In this document: piece by piece, positions 49,859 through 55,671 of the stretch | Layout: the number at the start of each line of letters is the position of its first letter | Numbering within the stretch: position 1 is the first letter of the stretch | Assembly (NCBI GenBank): GCA_964423745.1 | Contig: CAYRGG010000024.1 | Span: 1 to 55,671 of the forward strand | DNA from: CAYRGG01 sp964423745 | GTDB lineage: Bacteria > Pseudomonadota > Gammaproteobacteria > Competibacterales > Competibacteraceae | Direction: 5' to 3' | DNA length: 55,671 bases | The notes under the pieces: generated by a model | The model's database searches: none | Seen by the model: the letters and a program-made list of their open reading frames with translations, nothing else | Told to the model about the DNA's origin: nothing | Position numbers and translations under genes: made by a program

Positions 49859-52006
49859 ATGAGTGACAGGACTGAAGGGAACTCAAGGCCACTGGTTTTA
49901 GTGGTAGACGACGATATGACCGTGCGGTTTTTGGCCCGTGAGGTCCTGGAGCAAACAGGCTTTCGCGTTGAAGAAGCTGAGGATGGTGCACCAGCGCTGA
50001 ATGTTTTTACGGCCAACCCACCGGATATCGTGTTGTTAGATGTCATGATGCCCACCATGGACGGGTTTGCCACTTGCGCTGCTTTGCGCACTCAACCCGG
50101 TGGCGCCCATATCCCCGTATTAATGATGACGGGGTTAGATGATATGGATTCCATCAACCGCGCTTATGAAGCCGGCGCTACAGATTTTGCCTCCAAACCC
50201 ATTAACTGGACCATCCTAAGCCATCGGGTTCGTTATATGCTGCGGGCTAGTAATGCCTTGCAGTCCGTCAAAGCCAGCGAGGCACGACTCGCTAATGCTC
50301 AGCGTATAGCTCAACTCGGCCATTGGGAATGGCGGCCCGCTGATAATTATTGGCAGTGCTCTGAGCAAGTCTGTGATGTTTTTGGGCTATCTCCACAAGG
50401 CATTCAAACCTATCAAAACTTACTAGAACGCATCCACCCCGATGATCGAGCAGAAATCAACCAACTTCGTCAGCGCGCCGCCCAGGAGGGACGGGCTTAC
50501 ACCTTAGAGTATCGGGTTGTAGGGCCCTATGAGAAAACCCGCATCGTTCATGAACAAGCCGAAGTGACCTGTGATACTAGCGGACGAGTGCAAAGCGTAG
50601 CGGGTACCTTACAAGATATTACAGAACGCCGCCGGGCCGAAGAACAAATACGTTATCTAGCTTACTATGACACCTTAACGGGGCTACCCAATCGGCAAGC
50701 ATTTACCCGCGACCTTCAGAAAGCGCTAGACATCGCTAAGCGGCACAATCGCCTGCTCGCTGTGATCGTGCTGGATCTGGATAATTTTAAGCGCATCAAC
50801 GATACCCTCGGTCATGCCATGGGAGATTTTCTCTTGAAGGCCGTTGCCGAGCGACTCGTAAATGGCATTCGCTGTGCCGATTATGTGGCTCGCAACCTTC
50901 CCGATTTAGACACCAACGTCGCTCGCCTTGGCGGTGATGAATTTACTATGCTGCTTACCGAAGTCCAGCATATCCGCGATGCCGAGGCAGTGGCCCAACG
51001 TCTTCAAGAAATTGTCTCGCAACCTCTGAACATGGCCGGTAACGATGTGGTGGTGACACCCAGTATGGGTATCGCGGTTTTCCCCCACGATGGCCAAGAC
51101 GTGGATCAGTTGCTCAAAAATGCCGATATGGCCATGTACCACGCCAAGGACAGCGGTCGTAATATTTATCAATTTTATTCTGAGTCCATGAACGCCCGTG
51201 CCTTAGAAAGGCTGAACTTGGAAAGTCGTTTACGCAAAGCCCTAGAGCAAGATGAATTTCTTCTCTATTACCAACCCCAATTAGATTTGCGAAGCAACCG
51301 AATTACCGGCGTGGAAGCCTTGATTCGCTGGCAGAATCCAAAAATGGGGCTAGTATCACCGGCGGATTTTATTCCCTTGGCTGAAGAAACCGGTCTTATC
51401 GTCGCCATTGGCGAATGGGCCCTTTTTACCGCCTGCGCGCAGGTGAAAACCTGGCTTAACGCCGGGCTTCCACCCCTTGAGATGGCGGTGAACTTAAGCA
51501 GCGTACAATTTCGTCAGAGCAAGCTCACTAATACAATTGAACAAGCATTAAAAGCAGCCAATCTAGCTCCCCAGCACTTGAAGCTGGAACTCACCGAAAG
51601 CATGATCATGCACCAGGCTCAAGATACCATTGCCACATTGCATCAGTTTAAAGAAATGGGCGTTGGTCTATCCGTGGACGATTTTGGCACCGGCTACTCT
51701 TCCCTCAGCTACTTAAAACGTTTCCCCCTGGACAGCTTGAAAATCGACCGTTCTTTTGTCAAGGACATCACCAGCGATCCTGACGATGCAGCCATTACCA
51801 ATGCTATCATTGCCATGGCCCATAGCTTAAACCTAAGCGTTGTCGCTGAAGGTGTGGAAACACCAGCCCAATTAGAATTTTTGCGAACTCATGGTTGTGA
51901 CACCATCCAAGGGTATTTGCTGAGTAAACCACTTCCCGCCGAAGAGCTTGTTCCGCTCCTATTCCAACAAGCAGAAAAGTCATTTGTAAGCGTGCAAAAG
52001 AATTAA
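49859..52006 (+). CDS. Response regulator with PAS, GGDEF and EAL domains (c-di-GMP turnover)
   Basis: Cytoplasmic protein of 715 residues. The receiver (about 10-130) keeps its Asp in IVLLDVMMP. A PAS/PAC region follows (about 145-260). The cyclase domain has RLGGDEF intact but no RxxD inhibitory site at the usual place. The phosphodiesterase domain has GVEALIRW, NLSSVQF, ELTESMI, DDFGTGYSSLSYLKRFPLD and AEGVET, so the metal ligands look complete. It may make or degrade c-di-GMP depending on phosphorylation. It lies between two kinase modules, the likely inputs. The leader is rich in GGA. Confidence 0.94.
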   Translation: MSDRTEGNSRPLVLVVDDDMTVRFLAREVLEQTGFRVEEAEDGAPALNVFTANPPDIVLLDVMMPTMDGFATCAALRTQPGGAHIPVLMMTGLDDMDSINRAYEAGATDFASKPINWTILSHRVRYMLRASNALQSVKASEARLANAQRIAQLGHWEWRPADNYWQCSEQVCDVFGLSPQGIQTYQNLLERIHPDDRAEINQLRQRAAQEGRAYTLEYRVVGPYEKTRIVHEQAEVTCDTSGRVQSVAGTLQDITERRRAEEQIRYLAYYDTLTGLPNRQAFTRDLQKALDIAKRHNRLLAVIVLDLDNFKRINDTLGHAMGDFLLKAVAERLVNGIRCADYVARNLPDLDTNVARLGGDEFTMLLTEVQHIRDAEAVAQRLQEIVSQPLNMAGNDVVVTPSMGIAVFPHDGQDVDQLLKNADMAMYHAKDSGRNIYQFYSESMNARALERLNLESRLRKALEQDEFLLYYQPQLDLRSNRITGVEALIRWQNPKMGLVSPADFIPLAEETGLIVAIGEWALFTACAQVKTWLNAGLPPLEMAVNLSSVQFRQSKLTNTIEQALKAANLAPQHLKLELTESMIMHQAQDTIATLHQFKEMGVGLSVDDFGTGYSSLSYLKRFPLDSLKIDRSFVKDITSDPDDAAITNAIIAMAHSLNLSVVAEGVETPAQLEFLRTHGCDTIQGYLLSKPLPAEELVPLLFQQAEKSFVSVQKN

Positions 52007-52033
52007 CTGTTGGCAAACATAGGGGGAGAAAAA

Positions 52034-54133
52034 ATGATCAAAGAAGGAATTCCGCAGCTATCACGTCATGGACGCCATTGCGCCGATAGTCCAACTCGGG
52101 GTTGGCCTCGCATCGCGATAACCACCTTGTTGCTATTAGGTTTGCTAGAGGCGCAAGCAGAAGCTTTAGACGACATGGATCTAATGGGTTTAGACATTGA
52201 AACACTCATGAATATAGAGGTTATTTCCACCGCTAGACAAGCCCAACCCCTAGCGGATGCGGCTTCAGCCGTTTTCGTCATCACCCAAGAAGACTTACGC
52301 CGCTCGGGCGTGACCAGCGTCCCGGAAGCCCTGCGCATGGTACCCGGAATGCAGGTGGCGCGTATCGATGCCAATAAATGGGCGATTACCGCGCGGGGTT
52401 TTAACGGTCGGTTTGCCAACAAGCTATTGGTGCTGATCGACGGGCGTACAGTCTATACGCCTAGCTTCTCTGGGGTGTACTGGGAAGTTCAAGATCTTCT
52501 TTTAGAGGACATCGAGCGCATCGAAGTCATCCGCGGTCCCGGCGCTAGCCTGTGGGGTGCCAACGCGGTTAACGGCGTTATCAATATCTTAACCAAACAT
52601 GCCGCCGATACCCAGGGCGGACTGGTGAGCCTTACGGTGGGCGACGAAGAACGCGCTATCCTGGGGCTGCGCTACGGGGGTCAACTGGGCGAGAACGCCT
52701 ATTACCGAGTGTTTGGTAAATACCTGGAACGGGATGATCTAGTGGACGAACGTGGCGACGACTCAGGTGACAACTGGGATTTACAGCGGGGTGGCTTTCG
52801 CCTTGACTGGGATCCTACATCGCGGCACGTCTTCAGTGTGCAAGGAGATCTTTATGAGGGCAGTCTCGATCAAACCCTCACTGTGCCTACCCTCACGCCA
52901 CCCTTTAACCCGGCAATATCGGACAATGTCCAGGTGTCTGGCGGGTTTCTGCAGGGGCGCTGGGAGTTCACTCAATCGCCTACATCCCAATATACTGTGC
53001 AAAGCTACTACCAACAGGAGGAACGAAACGAGATTTTCCTTCGGGAACAGCGCGACACCTTCGATATAGATTTTCAACACAACATTAGTTGGGGCGATCG
53101 CCAAGAGATCGTTTGGGGTCTAGGCTATCGTTACGCCAGCGATGATTTTACAGATACGCAGTTGTCGGTTGTGTCACCGAGCGAGCGCGATACGAACCTG
53201 TTTAGTGCCTTTGTGCAGGACACCATTCAATTACTAGATGACAAACTGGCGGTTACTCTCGGCACTAAGCTGGAACACAACGATTATACCAACTGGGAAC
53301 TGCAACCTAGTGTCCGTGCTCTATGGACACCCCATCCTAAGCATCGGGTGTGGGCGGCGGTGTCCCGTGCCGTGCGCACCCCCAGCCGGGGCGAAAACGA
53401 TGCACGGGTCAACATAGCCGCGCTTCCCCCGGCGCCACCTTTGGGTTTACCCGTCGTGCTCGCCATCACCGGTGACGCCAGTTTCAATTCCGAAAAATTG
53501 ATTGCCTATGAGGTAGGCTACCGTACTTGGCCCTTGGACAACCTGTCTCTGGATGCAGCCGCGTTCTACTTTGACTATGATAGTTTGCGGCAAGGTACGG
53601 ATGTTGATCCAAACCTTCTGTTTATCGACAACACCCTCGGCGGACCCCATCTAACCGCCCCACTTGTTATTAATAACGGAGCAACCGCTGATCTCTACGG
53701 GTTCGAGCTGGCCGCCGACTGGCGCCCCTTAGACCCCTGGCGTCTACAACTTGCCTACAGTTTTCTCCGCCCAGAAATCAACACCATTGTGGGAGGTGTT
53801 GACGAACAAGGCGAAAATGAAGTTGATCCGCGCCATCAAGTGTCCCTGCGTTCAGCGTTTGATATACGGGATAACCTAGAATTAGATGTATGGTTACGTT
53901 ATGTGGATGAATTAAAAGGCATCACTACGGTTTCTCCGTCGGGTGTGGTGCGTGTCGATGATTATTTCACGTTAGACATACGGCTTGGCTGGCAACCACG
54001 CCAGGATCTAGAATTTTCTCTGGTGGGTACGAATTTGATCGATGATAAACATCTCGAGTTTGCGTCTGAGGCAAACACCTTTCCCACTCAGGTGGAACGC
54101 GGTATCTACGGACAGGTGAAGTGGCTTTTTTAA
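52034..54133 (+). CDS. TonB-dependent receptor with plug domain
   Basis: Outer-membrane beta-barrel of 699 residues that binds a ligand and imports it or signals with TonB energy. The signal sequence ends near AQAEA, and LMNIEVISTARQAQPL resembles a TonB box region. The plug contains VFVITQEDLRRSGVTSVPEALRMVPGMQV and IEVIRGPGASLWGANAVNGVINI. The barrel ends in the aromatic KWLF. The ATG at 52034 has GGGGGAG 5 bases upstream. There is no N-terminal signalling domain for a sigma/anti-sigma pair. Its 3' end overlaps yfiR by 13 bases, so receptor, YfiR and kinase are probably co-expressed. The ligand is unknown. Confidence 0.93.
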   Translation: MIKEGIPQLSRHGRHCADSPTRGWPRIAITTLLLLGLLEAQAEALDDMDLMGLDIETLMNIEVISTARQAQPLADAASAVFVITQEDLRRSGVTSVPEALRMVPGMQVARIDANKWAITARGFNGRFANKLLVLIDGRTVYTPSFSGVYWEVQDLLLEDIERIEVIRGPGASLWGANAVNGVINILTKHAADTQGGLVSLTVGDEERAILGLRYGGQLGENAYYRVFGKYLERDDLVDERGDDSGDNWDLQRGGFRLDWDPTSRHVFSVQGDLYEGSLDQTLTVPTLTPPFNPAISDNVQVSGGFLQGRWEFTQSPTSQYTVQSYYQQEERNEIFLREQRDTFDIDFQHNISWGDRQEIVWGLGYRYASDDFTDTQLSVVSPSERDTNLFSAFVQDTIQLLDDKLAVTLGTKLEHNDYTNWELQPSVRALWTPHPKHRVWAAVSRAVRTPSRGENDARVNIAALPPAPPLGLPVVLAITGDASFNSEKLIAYEVGYRTWPLDNLSLDAAAFYFDYDSLRQGTDVDPNLLFIDNTLGGPHLTAPLVINNGATADLYGFELAADWRPLDPWRLQLAYSFLRPEINTIVGGVDEQGENEVDPRHQVSLRSAFDIRDNLELDVWLRYVDELKGITTVSPSGVVRVDDYFTLDIRLGWQPRQDLEFSLVGTNLIDDKHLEFASEANTFPTQVERGIYGQVKWLF

Positions 54134-54726
54134 AAAACAGAGCTCCGTTGGCTCGCCAAAGAACAGCTCGGCGTTTTGCACAGCGCTTCTTTCGGTCTAT
54201 GCTAACTAGCCTTGTGCTGGGGTGCCTATTGCTTAGCTCGATAAGCTATGCAGAGCAACCGGCTCAGGAGTATGCAGTGAAAGCCGCTTATATTTATAAC
54301 TTTGCTAAATTTGTCCAATGGCCTTCGAACGCCTTTACCCGAGAGAACTCACCGATGACATTATGTATTGCTGGTGAGAATCCTTTCGGTCAGGCCCTTG
54401 ATGCTATTGTGGGTAAAAAAATACGCGATCATCGATTAACGGTTCGCAAACTGCCTCACCATCAGGCAGTAGCTGATAAAAACTGTAATATACTTTTTAT
54501 TAGTAAATCGGAGAAGGAGCGTGTGTATGACCTGTTGGCTGCCATGTCATACACACCCATTTTAACGATTAGCGACATCCGCGGTTTCGCCGATGTCGGC
54601 GGTATGATTGGATTCGTTAGGGTTGGACAACGGATTCGGTTTGAAATTAACGTTTTGGCAGTGCGTCAAGCAGATCTCGACATCAGTTCACAATTGTTGA
54701 AGTTAGCCAGGATCATAGATAACTAA
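54121..54726 (+). CDS. YfiR family periplasmic protein (DUF4154), second copy
   Basis: Paralogue of the gene at 46253 with 201 residues. The hydrophobic stretch SMLTSLVLGCLLLSSISYAE is the signal sequence, and YAVKAAYIYNFAKFVQWPSNAF, CNILFISKSEKER and ILTISDIRGFADVGGMIGFV form the domain. The GTG start lies within the last codons of the receptor, at the same place relative to its Trp codon as in the first module. ATG at residue 27 is an alternative. The kinase begins 14 bases later. Confidence 0.9.
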   Translation: MAFLKNRAPLARQRTARRFAQRFFRSMLTSLVLGCLLLSSISYAEQPAQEYAVKAAYIYNFAKFVQWPSNAFTRENSPMTLCIAGENPFGQALDAIVGKKIRDHRLTVRKLPHHQAVADKNCNILFISKSEKERVYDLLAAMSYTPILTISDIRGFADVGGMIGFVRVGQRIRFEINVLAVRQADLDISSQLLKLARIIDN

Positions 54727-54740
54727 GGGACAAAACAACC

Positions 54741-55671
54741 ATGCGTGGTTTTCGAGATTTTTCTATAAAATACAAACTTATCGCCGTTATGCTGCTGATC
54801 AGCACGATAGCCATGTTTATGGTGGCAACCGGTTTAGCAGCCAATGAGACTATTACACTTAGGCGCCTAATCCAAACCCAATTAAACACGTTGGCTGACG
54901 TCATCGGCACTAATAGCGCCGCTGCTTTGGTTTTTAACGATCCGCAATCTGCACGGGAAACACTATCAGCGCTTAGGGCAAAAGAAAATATTGTGCATGT
55001 GACCATTTATGGACCCAGTGGCGATGTTTTTGCTGAATACACAGCGGCAGAGGATACCAATCGGTCCCAGCGTCTGGACGATATGTTGATTCTGCGTGAA
55101 CCAATCGAACTGGATGGCGAGCGCATCGGCAGTGTCGAACTTATCGCTGATTGGCGCGAATTGTATGCCAATTTGGTGCGATTTTTTACCATTTTAACAG
55201 GTATGATGGCGACCACTTTGTTGGTGGCTGCTTTCCTATCTCTACGACTGCAAACGATTATTTCTGCACCTATTATGGCTTTACGCTCAGCCATGGGAAA
55301 GATTGCCACCACCCGTAACTATTCTATTCGGGTAGATCGTTATGGAGACGATGAACTAGGGGCGCTCGTGGATGGTTTCAACGGTATGCTGGGTCAGATC
55401 CAACAACGGGATGCAGAACTCGCCCACTATAATGCCCGCCTAGAAAACCAGGTTGACGCTCGCACTCAAGAACTCTCTGGAGCCAATCAAAAACTTCACG
55501 AACTCGTGGAGCAGTTTAGCGAAGCAAAAGACGCCGCAGAAGCAGCTAGTCGGACGAAGAGCGAATTTCTAGCCACCATGAGCCACGAAATCCGCACCCC
55601 CATGAACGGTGTGCTCGGGATGACCGAACTCTTACTCAACACCCCGTTGAACGACGCCCAGAAGCGCTTTG
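54741..55671 (+). CDS. Hybrid sensor histidine kinase with CHASE8-like sensor, second copy, cut by the window end
   Basis: The first 310 codons of a kinase like that at 46914. MRGFRDFSIKYKLIAVMLLIS leads into the first helix. The periplasmic domain has DVIGTNSAAALVFNDPQSARETLSALRA, matching the first copy, followed by a second helix, HAMP (SAPIMALRSAMGKIA), a coiled coil and HisKA with MSHEIRTPMNGVLGMTELLL, where the window ends. Further domains cannot be seen. It belongs to the receptor-YfiR operon. Its DNA is clearly diverged from the first copy, so the duplication is old. Confidence 0.92.
   Translation, partial: MRGFRDFSIKYKLIAVMLLISTIAMFMVATGLAANETITLRRLIQTQLNTLADVIGTNSAAALVFNDPQSARETLSALRAKENIVHVTIYGPSGDVFAEYTAAEDTNRSQRLDDMLILREPIELDGERIGSVELIADWRELYANLVRFFTILTGMMATTLLVAAFLSLRLQTIISAPIMALRSAMGKIATTRNYSIRVDRYGDDELGALVDGFNGMLGQIQQRDAELAHYNARLENQVDARTQELSGANQKLHELVEQFSEAKDAAEAASRTKSEFLATMSHEIRTPMNGVLGMTELLLNTPLNDAQKRF

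Noticed and set aside
1..55671. tRNA or rRNA genes
   Set aside because: No cloverleaf with CCA end or rRNA-like sequence was noticed in any intergenic region; a dedicated scan would be needed to be certain.

Overview
The window reads as chromosomal DNA of a gammaproteobacterium. The main evidence is the gene order maf/yceF - yceD - rpmF - plsX - fabH - fabG - acpP - fabF - mltG, which is the enterobacterial arrangement without fabD and pabC. Family resemblances of FtsH, the AcrAB-type pump, the Dpp transporter and the 7TMR-DISM and YfiR signalling proteins agree with this. I cannot name a genus. No tRNA, rRNA or CRISPR array was seen. Several genes appear to start with TTG.

Layout. 1-500: debris of REP-associated tyrosine transposases (RAYT) with five copies of a 27-base repeat. 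555-3116: a type IV pilin under a sigma-54 promoter and a Wza-type polysaccharide export lipoprotein. 3145-11664: an Rpn nuclease, dispersed palindromic repeats, a cryptochrome-DASH, FtsH, an OxyR-box ahpC-ahpD pair, a Uma2 protein, a glutathione transferase and a YaiI protein. 11682-20451: an RND efflux pair, a heterodimeric ABC exporter, and a 25-codon mini-gene with its own terminator. 20482-30929: an FAD oxidoreductase, fumC, the fatty acid/phospholipid cluster, maf and a Sel1 protein. 30930-34613: a long non-coding RNA gene followed by a LadS-like hybrid kinase. 34634-42597: dppABCDF, an N-formylglutamate amidohydrolase-like enzyme and YbdK. 42887-45925: a DciA-like protein, MazG, DUF192, a second mini-gene under a sigma-54 promoter, and a NUDIX hydrolase. 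46075-55671: two tandem copies of a TonB-dependent receptor - YfiR - hybrid kinase module, flanking a response regulator with GGDEF and EAL domains.

The most interesting signal is not a protein. At about 31179-31658 (+) lies a stretch with 32 GGA triplets in about 480 nt, several displayed in hairpin loops. It begins at the start site predicted from a sigma-54 promoter and ends in an intrinsic terminator. This is the architecture of a CsrB/RsmZ-type RNA that titrates CsrA/RsmA. The next gene encodes a 7TMR-DISM hybrid kinase of the LadS/RetS type, a class that controls Rsm RNAs in Pseudomonas. Two other leaders in the window, those of the polysaccharide exporter and of the GGDEF-EAL regulator, carry clusters of GGA ending in the Shine-Dalgarno sequence, as CsrA targets do. 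Together they suggest a sigma-54/LadS-like/Csr circuit that governs the switch between surface polysaccharide and c-di-GMP states.

The second system of interest is the duplicated receptor-YfiR-CHASE8 kinase module. A periplasmic YfiR repressor appears to be paired with a histidine kinase carrying a YfiN-like sensor domain, instead of with a diguanylate cyclase. Everything here is from reading the sequence; no database search was run.
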